From contig CAYLUN010000002.1 in assembly GCA_964386865.1 (NCBI GenBank), forward strand, positions 132,592 through 196,591: 64,000 nucleotides of DNA. The letters run 5' to 3'. The translations under genes were made by a program, and so were the position numbers. The notes beneath the pieces are model-generated. The model saw only the letters and a list, made by a program, of their open reading frames with translations, did not search any database and had not been told where the DNA came from. Origin of the DNA: CAYLUN01 sp964386865 (GTDB lineage Bacteria > Verrucomicrobiota > Kiritimatiellia > RFP12 > UBA1067). The stretch's first letter is position 1, and the number at the start of each line of letters is the position of its first letter. This document shows positions 34,909 through 46,379 of this stretch, piece after piece.

Positions 34909-37900
34909 ATGAAAATGAGCGAAGCGAGCAACTACCCGGATCGGCAGGGTCTGTACGATCCGTCTTTTGAGCGAGATGCGTGCGGCGTCGGAATGGTGTG
35001 CAGCCTGAAGGGCGAGAAGACGCACGACATCGTGGCCAAGGCCCTTCAGGTGCTGAGCAACCTGGAGCACCGCGGCGCGACGGGGTACGACCCCGAGACG
35101 GGCGACGGCGCCGGCATTCTGATTCAGCTTCCCGACGCGTTCTTCAAGTCGGTCGTCCAAGGCCTTCCCGCGGCGGGCGAATACGGCGTGGGCATGGCCT
35201 TTCTGCCGCAGAACGCCGCGAGCCGGGCGGCGTGCGAGAAGATTCTGGAGAAGCACCTGAAGGCCGAAGGGCTGGCGGTTCTCTCGTGGCGCGACGTGCC
35301 GGTTCAGCCGGAGGCGATCGGCGAGCTCGGTCGCGGCACGATGCCTTTCATCCGGCAGGTCTTCGTGGGCCGCGGGTCGATCGCGGCGGAGCGCTTGGAC
35401 CGCCACCTGTTCATCGCCCGCAAGCTGGCCGAGAACGAGGTTCGCAGCGGCGCGCTTGAAGGCCGCGGCCAGTTCTACCTGCCCAGCCTGTCGTCGAAGC
35501 TGATCGTGTACAAGGGGCTGATGCGCTCGTTCCGCGTGTCGGAGTTCTACGGCGACCTCACTAGCCCGCTGCTGGTCTCCGCGCTGGCGCTGGTCCACCA
35601 GCGCTACAGCACCAACACCTTCCCGGCCTGGCCGCTGGCCCAGCCCTTCCGCTTTATCAGCCACAACGGCGAAATCAACACGCTGCGCGGCAATCTAAAC
35701 TGGATGAAGGCCCGCCAGGGCCTGCTGGAGTCCGAGCTGCTCGGCACCGGCCTGGAGCGGCTCTTTCCGATCCTCACCGAGGGCGCGAGCGACTCGGCGA
35801 TCTTGGACAACGCGATTGAGCTGCTCTACCACGCGGGGCGCAGCCTGCCGCACGCGATCCTCATGCTCATCCCCGAGGCGTGGAACCACCACGCCGAGAT
35901 GAGCCCGGAAAAGAAGGCCTTCTACGAGTACCACGCCTGCGCGATGGAGCCGTGGGACGGCCCGGCCTCGATCCCGTTCACCGATGGCCAGGTGATCGGC
36001 GCGGTGCTCGACCGCAACGGCCTGCGCCCGTCGCGCTACACGGTGACGAAGGACGGGCTCGTCGTGCTCGCCTCCGAGACGGGCGTGTTGGAGATCGATC
36101 CGTCCAACATCGTCCGCAAGGGGCGCCTTCAGCCCGGCCGCATGTTCTTGGTCGACACCCAGCAGGGGCGCATCGTGGACGACGAGGAGATCAAGGCGCA
36201 GCTCAGCGGCCGCCAGCCGTACGCGCAGTGGCTGCAGCAGAACCTGATGGCCCTCGACGCGCTGCCGGATGCCGCCGGCGACGCGCGCCTCGCGCTGGCG
36301 GGCGACGCCCTCGCGGCGCGGCAGCGACTCTTCGGCTACAGCGTCGAAGACCTGAAGATCACGCTGGCGCCGATGGGGCGCTCGGGCATCGAGCCCACGG
36401 GCTCCATGGGAAACGACGTGCCGCTCGCCGTGCTCTCCACCCGCGCCCGGCTCTTCTTCGACTACTTCCACCAGCTGTTCGCCCAGGTCACCAACCCGCC
36501 GCTCGACGCGATCCGCGAGGAGCTGGTGACCTCGCTCGTCTCCTACCTTGGCAAGCAGGGAAACCTCCTCGCCGAAACGCCCGAGCTGTGCCGCCTCCTG
36601 CGCGTGAAGCAGCCGCTGATCACGGAGGCCGAGCTGCTCCGCATCGAAAAGGCGGAGAACGCGGTGATCCGCAGCGTGACCTTGCCGACGCTCTTTCAGG
36701 TCGGGGGGGACGGCGCGGCGCTCAAGGCCGCGCTGAGCGGGCTGTGCGCGCAGGCGGAGCGGGCCGTGGCGCAGGGCAAGACGTTCCTGATTCTCTCAGA
36801 CCGCGAGGCGAGCCCGGAGCGGGCGCCGATCCCGTCGCTGCTGGCGGTGTCCGCCGTGCACCAGCACCTGGTGCGCCAGCAGGTGCGCGCGCAGGTCGCG
36901 CTGGTGGTGGACGCCGGCGACCCGCGCGAGGTGCACCACTTCTCCTCGCTTCTGGGCTTCGGCGCGGACGTCGTCTGCCCGTACCTGGCCTACGCGACGC
37001 TGCGCGATCTGTGCCTGCGCAAGCTCTACATCGAGGACGAGCCGGAAGAGGCCGTCGCGCACTACATCAAGGCGGTCAATAAGGGCCTGCTCAAGGTGAT
37101 GTCGAAGATGGGCATCTCGACGCTGCAGAGCTACCGCGGCGCGCAGATCTACGAGATCGTCGGGCTCAACAGCGAGGTCACCGGCGCCTACTTCACGGGG
37201 ACGGTTTCGCGCGTCGAGGGCGTCGGGCTGGAGCAGCTCGCCGAAGAGGCGCTGCGGTGCCACGCGGACGGCTTTCAGGCGCCCGTGCCCGGCACGCCGG
37301 ACCTGCCGCCGGGCGGCATCTACCAGTGGCGGCGCGACGGCGAGGTGCACCTGTACAACCCCGCCACCATCGCGCTCCTGCAGCAGGCGGTGCAGAAGGG
37401 CGACGAGGAGGCGTTCCGCCAGTACGTGGACCGCCTCTGCGGCGACCAGGCCGACCTGTACACGCTGCGCGGGCTGTTTAGGCTCAGGAAAGCGGCGCAG
37501 CCCGTGCCGCTCGACGAGGTCGAGCCGTGGACGGCGATCGTGAAGCGGTTCAAGACCGGCGCGATGTCGTACGGGTCGATCAGCCGCCAGGCGCACGAGA
37601 CGCTGGCGATCGCGATGAACCGCATCGGCGGGAGCAGCAACAGCGGCGAGGGCGGCGAGGCCTCCGAGCGCTTCCGCCCCGACCCCGCCGGCAACTGGCG
37701 GATCAGCATGATCAAGCAGGTGGCCTCCGGGCGGTTCGGCGTGACGAGCCACTACCTGGTGAACGCCCGCGAGCTGCAGATCAAGATGGCGCAGGGCGCG
37801 AAGCCCGGCGAGGGAGGACAGCTGCCGGCCGAGAAGGTCTTTCCGTGGATCGCCGCGACGCGCATGTCGACGCCGTACGTGCAGCTGATCTCGCCGCCCC

Positions 37901-39438
37901 CGCACCACGACATCTACTCGATCGAGGATCTGGCTCAGCTGATCCACGACCTCAAGAACGCCAACCCCGACGCGCGGATCAGCGTGAAGCTGGTCTCCGA
38001 GGCCGGCGTGGGCACGGTGGCGGCGGGCGTGGCGAAGGGCAAGGCTGACCTCATCCTCATCAGCGGCTGGGACGGCGGCACGGGCGCCTCGCCGATGACG
38101 GCCGTGAAGCACGCGGGCCTGCCGTGGGAGCTGGGGCTGGCCGAGGCGCACCAGACGCTGCTGATCAACAAGCTGCGCAGCCGCGTGCGGCTCGAGTGCG
38201 ACGGCAAGCTGATGTGCGGGCGCGACGTCGCGGTCGCCTGCCTGCTGGGCGCCGAGGAGTTCGGCTTCGCGACGGCGCCGCTCGTGGCGCTGGGCTGCGT
38301 GATGATGCGCGTGTGCCACCTCAACACCTGCCCGCAAGGCATCGCGACGCAGGACCCTCGCCTGAGCCAGAAGTTTTCCGGCAAGCCCGAGTACGTCGTG
38401 AACTTCATGAAGTACATCGCGGAGGACTTCCGCCGCGTGATGGCTGAGATGGGGTTCCGCACCGTGGACGAAATGGTCGGCCGCACCGACCTGCTCGAGA
38501 TGGAGCCGGCGATCCGGCACTGGAAGGCCAAAGGGCTGGACTACTCGTCGATCCTGAAGACCGTTCCGTCCGAGCCGGAGGAGCGACGCTGCACGCAGGC
38601 GCAGGACCATGGCATCGCCGACACGCTCGACCGCCGGCTGATCCAGATGGCCGAGCCCGCGCTCGAGGGCGGCCAGAAGGTCAAGCTGAGCGTCGATATC
38701 CGCAACGTCAACCGCACGCTCGGCACGATGCTGAGCAGCGTGATCTCCAAGAAGTACGGGGCGGTCGGACTGCCCGAGGACACGGTGCACATCGCGTGCA
38801 GAGGGTCCTGCGGCCAGAGCTTCGGCGCCTTCGGCGCGCGCGGCCTGACGCTGGCGGTCGAGGGCGACGCGAACGACTATTTCGGCAAGGGCCTGTCGGG
38901 CGGAAAGCTGATCCTCTACCCGCCGGCGAAGGCCTCGTACGTGGCGGAGGAGAACATCATCGTCGGCAACGTGGCGCTGTACGGCGCGACGCAGGGCGAA
39001 GCGTATATCCGCGGCATCGCGGGCGAGCGCTTCTGCGTGCGTAACAGCGGCGTGAGCGCGGTGGTCGAGGGCGTGGGCGACCACGGGTGCGAGTACATGA
39101 CCGGCGGGCGCGTGGTGGTGCTGGGCGCGACGGGGCGCAACTTCGCGGCCGGTATGAGCGGCGGCATCGCCTACGTGCTGGACGAGAGCGGCGTGTTCGC
39201 CGAGAAGCGCTGCAACAGCGAGATGGTCGACCTCGAGGAGCTGTGCGACCACAAGGAGACCGAGGCGGTGCTGGAGCTGATTGCGCGGCACCACGCGTAC
39301 ACGGGGAGCCCGGTGGCCAAGCGCGTGATCAACCAGTGGTATCAGCTGCGAGCCAAGTTTGTCAAGGTGATGCCGCGCGACTACAAGCGCGCGCTCGCCC
39401 GCCTGCAGCGCGAGGAGATGGGCGCGGAGATGGAATAG
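34909..39438 (+). CDS. gltB: Glutamate synthase, large (alpha) subunit
   Basis: A 1509-residue protein of normal length. The mature N-terminus would be the Cys of ERDACGVGMVC (about residue 24), the glutaminase nucleophile. The class-II amidotransferase domain runs to about 430. The FMN-binding synthase barrel (about 830-1210) carries SGEGGEASERF, GAKPGEGGQLPAEKV and VSEAGVGTVAAGVAKGKAD. Fe-S cysteines follow in MRVCHLNTCPQGIATQDPRL. The C-terminal GXGXG beta-helix ends near 1460. It converts glutamine and 2-oxoglutarate to two glutamates using electrons from GltD. Sitting between purF and gltD it ties nucleotide synthesis to glutamine supply. Confidence 0.97.
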   Translation: MKMSEASNYPDRQGLYDPSFERDACGVGMVCSLKGEKTHDIVAKALQVLSNLEHRGATGYDPETGDGAGILIQLPDAFFKSVVQGLPAAGEYGVGMAFLPQNAASRAACEKILEKHLKAEGLAVLSWRDVPVQPEAIGELGRGTMPFIRQVFVGRGSIAAERLDRHLFIARKLAENEVRSGALEGRGQFYLPSLSSKLIVYKGLMRSFRVSEFYGDLTSPLLVSALALVHQRYSTNTFPAWPLAQPFRFISHNGEINTLRGNLNWMKARQGLLESELLGTGLERLFPILTEGASDSAILDNAIELLYHAGRSLPHAILMLIPEAWNHHAEMSPEKKAFYEYHACAMEPWDGPASIPFTDGQVIGAVLDRNGLRPSRYTVTKDGLVVLASETGVLEIDPSNIVRKGRLQPGRMFLVDTQQGRIVDDEEIKAQLSGRQPYAQWLQQNLMALDALPDAAGDARLALAGDALAARQRLFGYSVEDLKITLAPMGRSGIEPTGSMGNDVPLAVLSTRARLFFDYFHQLFAQVTNPPLDAIREELVTSLVSYLGKQGNLLAETPELCRLLRVKQPLITEAELLRIEKAENAVIRSVTLPTLFQVGGDGAALKAALSGLCAQAERAVAQGKTFLILSDREASPERAPIPSLLAVSAVHQHLVRQQVRAQVALVVDAGDPREVHHFSSLLGFGADVVCPYLAYATLRDLCLRKLYIEDEPEEAVAHYIKAVNKGLLKVMSKMGISTLQSYRGAQIYEIVGLNSEVTGAYFTGTVSRVEGVGLEQLAEEALRCHADGFQAPVPGTPDLPPGGIYQWRRDGEVHLYNPATIALLQQAVQKGDEEAFRQYVDRLCGDQADLYTLRGLFRLRKAAQPVPLDEVEPWTAIVKRFKTGAMSYGSISRQAHETLAIAMNRIGGSSNSGEGGEASERFRPDPAGNWRISMIKQVASGRFGVTSHYLVNARELQIKMAQGAKPGEGGQLPAEKVFPWIAATRMSTPYVQLISPPPHHDIYSIEDLAQLIHDLKNANPDARISVKLVSEAGVGTVAAGVAKGKADLILISGWDGGTGASPMTAVKHAGLPWELGLAEAHQTLLINKLRSRVRLECDGKLMCGRDVAVACLLGAEEFGFATAPLVALGCVMMRVCHLNTCPQGIATQDPRLSQKFSGKPEYVVNFMKYIAEDFRRVMAEMGFRTVDEMVGRTDLLEMEPAIRHWKAKGLDYSSILKTVPSEPEERRCTQAQDHGIADTLDRRLIQMAEPALEGGQKVKLSVDIRNVNRTLGTMLSSVISKKYGAVGLPEDTVHIACRGSCGQSFGAFGARGLTLAVEGDANDYFGKGLSGGKLILYPPAKASYVAEENIIVGNVALYGATQGEAYIRGIAGERFCVRNSGVSAVVEGVGDHGCEYMTGGRVVVLGATGRNFAAGMSGGIAYVLDESGVFAEKRCNSEMVDLEELCDHKETEAVLELIARHHAYTGSPVAKRVINQWYQLRAKFVKVMPRDYKRALARLQREEMGAEME

Positions 39439-39478
39439 CGGAGGGGCGGGCCTCTGCGCCGCCCGAAGGAGAGCGTTT

Positions 39479-40948
39479 ATGGGCAAGATCACAGGTTTCA
39501 TGGAGTATGACCGGGAGACCCCCAAGCCCCGGCCGGTCGAGGAGCGGCTCAAGGACTTCAAAGAGGTCTACGAGCCGATGGACGAGCGGAAGATCATCCA
39601 GCAGGCCGCGCGCTGCATGGACTGCGGCGTTCCGTTCTGCCACAGCGGTTGCCCGCTGGGCAACCTGGTTCCGGAGTGGAACGACCTGGTCTACCGCGGC
39701 CAGTGGGAGAAGGCCTGGGGGCGGCTTGAGGCGACGAACAACTTCCCGGAGTTCACCGGCCGTCTCTGCCCGGCGCTGTGCGAGGAGTCCTGCGTGCTCG
39801 GCATACACGAGGCGCCCACGGCCATCGAGCTCATCGAAAAGTCGATCATCGAGTACGCCTTCAGCCACGGGCTGGTGAAGCCGGTGCTGCCCGCCGCGCG
39901 CACGGGCAAGCGCGTCGCGGTCGTCGGCTCCGGCCCGGCGGGCCTGGCGGCGGCCCAGCAGCTCAACCGCGCGGGCCACGCCGTGACGGTCTTCGAGAAG
40001 AACGAAAAGCCCGGCGGCCTGCTGCGCTATGGCATTCCCGACTTCAAGCTGGAGAAGTGGGTGATCGACCGCCGGCTGGAGGTTATGGCGGCCGAGGGCG
40101 TGAGTTTCGTGACGAACACCGACCCCGCGCAGGAAGCGCTCAAGGAGTTTGACGCGGTGGTGCTGGCCACGGGCTCCGGGCGTCCGCGCGACCTGCCGAT
40201 TCCCGGGCGGCAGCTGACGGGCATCCACTTCGCGCTGGACTACCTGATGCAGCAGAACCGCATGCTCGGCGCGAAGGCTGACGGCTCGCAGGAGTGGGGC
40301 AAGATCAACGCCAAAGGCAAGAGCGTGATCGTAATCGGCGGCGGCGACACGGGCAGCGACTGCGTCGGCACGGCGCTGCGGCAGGGGGCCGACGCGGTGC
40401 ACAGCTTTGAGGTGATGCCCATGCCACCCAAGGCGCGCACGGAGGATCAGCCGTGGCCGTTCTGGCCGATGAAGCTGCGCACGAGCAGCTCGCACAAGGA
40501 GGGCGGCGACCGCTTCTGGAGCATACTCACCAAAGAGTTCAAGGGCTACGGCGGTCATGTGCGGTCGCTGACGACGGTCAACGTCGAGTGGACGAAGCCG
40601 GCGAAGCGGAGCGAGCGCCCGCAGTTGCGCGAGAACCCCAACACGACGCAGGAGTGGCATGCGGATTTGGTTCTGCTGGCGCTGGGGTTCCTGGGGCCGG
40701 AGACCGACGGCGTCATCGCGCGGCTCGGCGTCGCGGTCGACGAGCGCAGCAACATCAAGGTGGGCCGCGACTACCAGACGAACGTGCCGGGCGTGTTCGC
40801 CGCGGGCGACTCGCGGCGCGGGCAGTCGCTCATCGTTTGGGCCATCGCCGAAGGGCGCGACTGCGCGGCGGCAGTCGACCTGTGGCTGATGGGCGCGACC
40901 AGCCTGCCGAGGCGCGAAGGACTGGATTTGACGGCGGTTAAACGATAG
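39479..40948 (+). CDS. gltD: Glutamate synthase, small (beta) subunit
   Basis: A 489-residue NAD(P)H oxidoreductase. Cys-rich segments CMDCGVPFCHSGCPLGNLVP and CPALCEESCVLGI ligate [4Fe-4S] centres. VAVVGSGPAGLAAAQQL is the FAD-binding fold (about 143), and VIVIGGGDTGSDCVGTALRQ the NADPH fold (about 282). GVFAAGDSRRGQSLIVWAI closes the FAD site. It passes electrons to the FMN of GltB. AAGGAG precedes the ATG, and the gene follows gltB by 40 bases. Confidence 0.97.
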   Translation: MGKITGFMEYDRETPKPRPVEERLKDFKEVYEPMDERKIIQQAARCMDCGVPFCHSGCPLGNLVPEWNDLVYRGQWEKAWGRLEATNNFPEFTGRLCPALCEESCVLGIHEAPTAIELIEKSIIEYAFSHGLVKPVLPAARTGKRVAVVGSGPAGLAAAQQLNRAGHAVTVFEKNEKPGGLLRYGIPDFKLEKWVIDRRLEVMAAEGVSFVTNTDPAQEALKEFDAVVLATGSGRPRDLPIPGRQLTGIHFALDYLMQQNRMLGAKADGSQEWGKINAKGKSVIVIGGGDTGSDCVGTALRQGADAVHSFEVMPMPPKARTEDQPWPFWPMKLRTSSSHKEGGDRFWSILTKEFKGYGGHVRSLTTVNVEWTKPAKRSERPQLRENPNTTQEWHADLVLLALGFLGPETDGVIARLGVAVDERSNIKVGRDYQTNVPGVFAAGDSRRGQSLIVWAIAEGRDCAAAVDLWLMGATSLPRREGLDLTAVKR

Positions 40949-40966
40949 GGCACGGTGCGCCGTGCC
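40949..40966 (+). terminator. Small hairpin between gltD and pyrG
   Basis: Perfect 7-base arms (40949-40955, 40960-40966) around a four-base loop start at the gltD stop. There is no T tract; it may act as a transcript-stabilising or partial termination stem. Confidence 0.4.
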
Positions 40967-40981
40967 TGCACAGGGGGTCAT

Positions 40982-42586
40982 ATGAGCTGTAAACATATCT
41001 TTGTGACGGGCGGTGTGGTTTCGTCACTCGGCAAGGGGCTGACGGCGGCGTCGATCGGGCTGCTGCTCAAGAAGCGCGGCTACCGGATCCGCATGCAGAA
41101 ACTGGATCCTTATCTGAACGTGGATCCGGGCACCATGTCGCCCTATCAGCACGGCGAGGTGTACGTGACGGAGGACGGGCGCGAGACGGATTTGGATCTC
41201 GGGCACTACGAGCGGTTCACCGGGATACCCTGCGACCAGCACAGCAACTACACGACCGGGCGCATCTACAGCAACGTGATCGCCCGCGAGCGCGCGGGCG
41301 GCTACCTCGGCAAGACGGTGCAGGTGATTCCGCACGTGACCGACGAGATCAAGCGGGCGATCCGCGAGATCGAGGACGAGGAGACCGACATCGCCATCAC
41401 CGAGATTGGCGGCACGGCGGGCGACATCGAGTCGCAGCCGTACCTGGAGGCGATCCGCCAGTACCACCACGAGCTGGGGCCCGGCAACAGCTTGTTCATC
41501 CACCTGACGCTCGTGCCCTACATCCGCGCCGCCGGCGAGATGAAGACTAAGCCCTCACAGCAGTCGGTCGGCATCCTGCGTTCTATCGGCATTGTTCCCG
41601 AGCTGCTGATCTGCCGCTGCGAGCGTCCCTTTGCGGCCGAACACCGCGCCAAGCTGGCGCTGTTCTGCGGCGTCCGCCCGGAGCACGTCATCGAAGAGTG
41701 CGACGTTGCCAACTCGATCTACGAGGTGCCGATCGACCTCTCGAAGCAGCAGGTCGATGAGAAGATACTCAAGATGCTGGACCTGCCGGTGCGCGAGCTG
41801 GACATGACCGAGTGGAACCAGATGCTGGACAGCCTGATTCGCCCGCCGAACGGCGAGGTGGAGATCGCGGTCGTCGGCAAGTACATCAGCCTGCGGGACT
41901 CCTACAAGAGCATTTACGAGGCGCTCACGCACGGCGCGATCGCTTCGGGGGTCAAGTTGAACATCCGCATGCTGGAGTCCGAGGAAATCGAGCAGGTGGG
42001 GGCCGAGGCGAAGCTGAAGGGCGTTCACGGGGTGCTGGTGCCGGGCGGCTTCGGCATCCGGGGCGTCGAGGGCAAGATCGAGGCGATCCGCTACGCTCGC
42101 GAGAACAAGATCCCGTTCTTCGGCATCTGCCTGGGCATGCAGTGTGCGGTTATCGAGTTCGCCCGCCACATGTGCGGGCTGGGCGAGGCCAACAGCACCG
42201 AGCTGGCCCCCGGCACGCCGCACCCGGTGATCTCGCTGCTGGACAACCAGCGTGGCGTCACCGATATGGGCGGAACCATGCGGCTCGGCGCGTATCCATG
42301 TAACCTGGCCGCCGGCACGCACGCGGCTTTGGCCTACGGCGAAAGCCTGATCCGCGAGCGCCACCGCCACCGCTACGAGTTCAACTTGGGGTATCGGGAG
42401 GCGCTGGAGGCGGGCGGAATGATCCTGGCCGGCTCGTCGCCGGACGGCAAGCTGGTTGAGGTCATCGAGCTGAAGGGGCACCCGTGGTTCGTGGCCTGCC
42501 AGTATCATCCGGAGTTCAAGTCCACACCGGTGTCGCCGCATCCGCTGTTCGCGGCCTTTGTCAAGGCCTCGGCGGAGAACCGCTGA
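40982..42586 (+). CDS. pyrG: CTP synthase
   Basis: A 534-residue protein of normal length. The synthetase domain starts KHIFVTGGVVSSLGKGLTAA and has QKLDPYLNVDPGTMSPYQHG and EIGGTAGDIESQPYLEA. The glutaminase domain has the nucleophile in FFGICLGMQCAVIEFAR and the histidine-glutamate pair in QYHPEFKSTP. It aminates UTP to CTP with glutamine nitrogen. The ATG at 40982 is chosen over an in-frame GTG at 40955, which would lie inside the hairpin; AGGGGG precedes it. Confidence 0.97.
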   Translation: MSCKHIFVTGGVVSSLGKGLTAASIGLLLKKRGYRIRMQKLDPYLNVDPGTMSPYQHGEVYVTEDGRETDLDLGHYERFTGIPCDQHSNYTTGRIYSNVIARERAGGYLGKTVQVIPHVTDEIKRAIREIEDEETDIAITEIGGTAGDIESQPYLEAIRQYHHELGPGNSLFIHLTLVPYIRAAGEMKTKPSQQSVGILRSIGIVPELLICRCERPFAAEHRAKLALFCGVRPEHVIEECDVANSIYEVPIDLSKQQVDEKILKMLDLPVRELDMTEWNQMLDSLIRPPNGEVEIAVVGKYISLRDSYKSIYEALTHGAIASGVKLNIRMLESEEIEQVGAEAKLKGVHGVLVPGGFGIRGVEGKIEAIRYARENKIPFFGICLGMQCAVIEFARHMCGLGEANSTELAPGTPHPVISLLDNQRGVTDMGGTMRLGAYPCNLAAGTHAALAYGESLIRERHRHRYEFNLGYREALEAGGMILAGSSPDGKLVEVIELKGHPWFVACQYHPEFKSTPVSPHPLFAAFVKASAENR

Positions 42587-42682
42587 AAGGCGTTGCCAGA
42601 AAAGTGACTTTTTTGTCGAATGCGATCTGTATATCCGGCGCCGATTCGGTAGAATAGCCGTCACAAAGAGGAGTTACTGGCT

Positions 42683-43588
42683 ATGACATACGATAAGAAC
42701 CATGCGTTGCTTGAGAGTTCGATACCGGGTTTGAAGGCGCCGCGCCGCGGAAAGGTGCGCGACCTGTATGACTTAGGCGACCAACTGCTGCTGGTGGCGA
42801 CGGACCGCATCAGCGCCTTCGACGTGGTGATGCCGAACGGCATCCCCGACAAGGGTCGCATCCTGAACAGCCTCAGCGTGTTCTGGTTCGGCCTCCTGCG
42901 CGGGATGCCCAACCACCTGATCACCGCCGACGTCGATGAGTATCCGGCCTCGCTGCAAGGCGTGAAAGAGGATTTGCGGGGCCGCTCGATGCTGGTGAAG
43001 AAGGTGTCGATCGTGCCCTTCGAGTGCATCGTCCGCGGCTACCTGACCGGCTCCGGCTGGAAGGAGTATCAGAAAAGCCGCACGGTCAACTCGCAGCCGC
43101 TGCGCGAGGGGTACCAGAACGGCTCGAAGCTGGACGCCGTGCTCTTTACGCCGAGCACCAAGGCGGAGCTGGGCGAGCACGACCTTCCGGTGACGCTGGC
43201 CGAGCTGGCCGCCGCCCTGGGCTCGGAGCGGGCGCAGGAGCTGGCCGAGGCGTCGGTCCGCTGTTACTCGCTGGCGGCCGACCACGCGGCGAAGAACGGC
43301 GTCATCATCGCGGACACCAAGTTCGAGTTTGGCTCCGACGAGGCCGGGCGGCTGGTGCTCGCGGACGAGGTTCTGACGCCGGACTCCAGCCGCTTCTGGC
43401 CGCAGGAGAGCTATGTCGTCGGCAGCAATCCGCCGAGCCTCGACAAGCAGTATGTCCGCGACTGGCTCGACAGCGTGCGGTTCAACCACCAGCCGCCGGC
43501 GCCGGCGCTGCCCGATGAGGTCGTCGCCAAGACGCGCGCGAAGTACGCTGAAGCGTTCGAAAAACTGACCAAGAGGCGGTTTGTCTAG
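42683..43588 (+). CDS. purC: Phosphoribosylaminoimidazole-succinocarboxamide synthase
   Basis: A 301-residue SAICAR synthetase, which joins CAIR and aspartate with ATP in purine synthesis. Family stretches are RRGKVRDLYDLGDQLLLVAT, DRISAFDVVMPNGIPDKG, VECIVRGYLTGSGWKEY-like residues near 112, and IIADTKFEFG near 210. The length fits the longer, eukaryote/proteobacterial-type form. GAGGAG is 11 bases before the ATG. A 96-base gap separates it from pyrG, so it may have its own promoter (a TAGAAT -10-like site lies near 42650). Confidence 0.96.
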   Translation: MTYDKNHALLESSIPGLKAPRRGKVRDLYDLGDQLLLVATDRISAFDVVMPNGIPDKGRILNSLSVFWFGLLRGMPNHLITADVDEYPASLQGVKEDLRGRSMLVKKVSIVPFECIVRGYLTGSGWKEYQKSRTVNSQPLREGYQNGSKLDAVLFTPSTKAELGEHDLPVTLAELAAALGSERAQELAEASVRCYSLAADHAAKNGVIIADTKFEFGSDEAGRLVLADEVLTPDSSRFWPQESYVVGSNPPSLDKQYVRDWLDSVRFNHQPPAPALPDEVVAKTRAKYAEAFEKLTKRRFV

Positions 43589-43603
43589 TCAGGCTTTTGC
43601 ACG

Positions 43604-43656
43604 GCCCCCTGTGGCAGGGGCGCCCCGCCCATGAAGCACGGGCAAGTTGCCCGTGC
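43604..43656. repeat. Two hairpins between purC and the sigma-54 activator
   Basis: GCCCC/GGGGC arms (43604-43608, 43617-43621) are followed by a perfect 9-base stem with a 3-base loop (43636-43656). They could end purC transcription or be REP-like intergenic elements. Confidence 0.5.
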
Positions 43657-43703
43657 CGCCCAGGCCTGCAGACGGTTATGCGGGAGCCTCTAGGAGTAGC
43701 GAA

Positions 43704-45242
<1,539 letters not shown>

Positions 45243-45314
45243 GAGCTAGGCGCGGGCGGCCCGCCAGCGCTGAGCGCCCGGCTCCGATGCTCGGCGGCCG
45301 GTGCGCTGAGGGCA

Positions 45315-45345
45315 GGGCGCGTGGCGTCGCGCGCCTCACGCGCCC
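45315..45345 (-). terminator. Terminator-like hairpin after rubredoxin
   Basis: Perfect 9-base arms (45315-45323 and 45337-45345) lie one base past the rubredoxin stop. It sits between convergent genes and may serve both strands. Confidence 0.55.
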
Positions 45346-45346
45346 T

Positions 45347-45508
45347 TTACGAAACCGGCGAGAACTGGTCTTTGCCCACGCCGCACTCGGGGCAGCACCA
45401 GTCGTCGGGGATCGCCTCGAACGGCGTTCCGGGGGCGACGCCGGTGGAGGGGTCGCCGGTCTCGGGGTCATAGATGTAGCCGCACACGTTGCAGACGAAC
45501 TTTTGCAT
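45347..45508 (-). CDS. Rubredoxin (53 aa)
   Basis: A small frame from ATG 45508 encodes MQKFVCNVCGYIYDPETGD and later DDWCCPECGVGKDQFSPV. The two CxxC pairs and the GYIYDP loop define rubredoxin, an iron electron carrier in the cytoplasm. AAAGGA lies 9 bases upstream. It is closer to the canonical clostridial/sulfate-reducer type than the copy at 6515-6673, which has one residue fewer and differs in the PLCYAG knuckle. A rubrerythrin or oxygen-reducing partner is not visible nearby. Confidence 0.95.
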   Translation of the reverse strand: MQKFVCNVCGYIYDPETGDPSTGVAPGTPFEAIPDDWCCPECGVGKDQFSPVS

Positions 45509-45562
45509 AGCTTCTGATCCTTTCATGAAAGGCCTGTAGTAAACCCGCTTTTCGCGGTTCGG

Positions 45563-46312
45563 TCAACCGTTTTCGCTCTTCGCTTCTCCGCCCGCATCGA
45601 CGTCGTCCGCCGCATCCTCCTCGACCGCTCCGCGCGGCTCCATTTCGGGGGGGATCTCAAGGGGCGGGAGGGGCCGCTCCTCGGCGGGCAGCGACTGGAA
45701 GGCGCACTGGTCGATCGGCAGGCCCTGCTTCAGGAACAGGCGCTCGAAATCCGTCTGCTCCTCTTCGGCGCGCGCCATGGCGGGGATCTCGCGGAAGCGC
45801 GGGTCGGCGCCGAGGCGCGCCCGGATCTCCGCGTAGTAATCGAGGTGATCCGTTGCGACCTGCACCGCGCCGCCGACCTCCAGGCGCGCCCAGAGGGCGT
45901 CGAGGAACAGCGGCGAGAAAAGCCGCCGGTTGTGGTGGTGGCGCTTGGGCCACGGATCCGGGAAGAACACGTACACGGTGCGCACGCGGTGCGGCGGCAG
46001 CAGGTAATAGAACGTGTAGAAGGCCTCAAGGCGGAGCACGCGCAGGTTCGTCAGGCTGTGGCGGCAGGCCTTGCGGTCCAGCCTGCGCACGCGCCCCAGC
46101 ATGCGCTCGATGCCTAGGTACTGCGTCTGCGGGTCGGCCGCCGCCCGCGCCGCGAGAAAGCGGCCGTTGCCGCAGCCGATCTCGACCTCAAGCGGGCGCG
46201 CGGGATCGAAAAGCGCGTCGATCGGCAGCGGCACCGTGAGGTCGCTCACGGCCACGACCTGCGTGCGTGCGGGCGCTTTCGTCGCGCGGTGTCTGGTGTC
46301 AACGGCGGTCAT
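45563..46312 (-). CDS. trmB: tRNA (guanine-N7-)-methyltransferase
   Basis: A 249-residue protein. The SAM-binding motif is VEIGCGNGRFLAARA (about 45), followed by YLGIERML and the TrmB signature VFFPDPWPKRHHHNRRLFSP. It methylates G46 in the variable loop of tRNAs. The start at 46312 is chosen because GGAG lies 10 bases upstream and a longer in-frame start would run into the tRNA-Lys gene. The last ~30 residues are an acidic tail (EEDAADDVDAGGE) beyond the usual fold. It lies directly downstream of two tRNA genes and may be cotranscribed with them. Confidence 0.93.
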   Translation of the reverse strand: MTAVDTRHRATKAPARTQVVAVSDLTVPLPIDALFDPARPLEVEIGCGNGRFLAARAAADPQTQYLGIERMLGRVRRLDRKACRHSLTNLRVLRLEAFYTFYYLLPPHRVRTVYVFFPDPWPKRHHHNRRLFSPLFLDALWARLEVGGAVQVATDHLDYYAEIRARLGADPRFREIPAMARAEEEQTDFERLFLKQGLPIDQCAFQSLPAEERPLPPLEIPPEMEPRGAVEEDAADDVDAGGEAKSENG

Positions 46313-46379
46313 CTGGCAGCGCTCCGGAGGGGAAAAAGAAAAAAACGCAAGCGGTTGAGCTTGCGTCTCTTCTTTTTTA

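Noticed and set aside
36796..39561. A 921-codon open frame on minus opposite gltB
   Set aside because: Antisense shadow with no recognisable motifs; the plus strand is clearly glutamate synthase.
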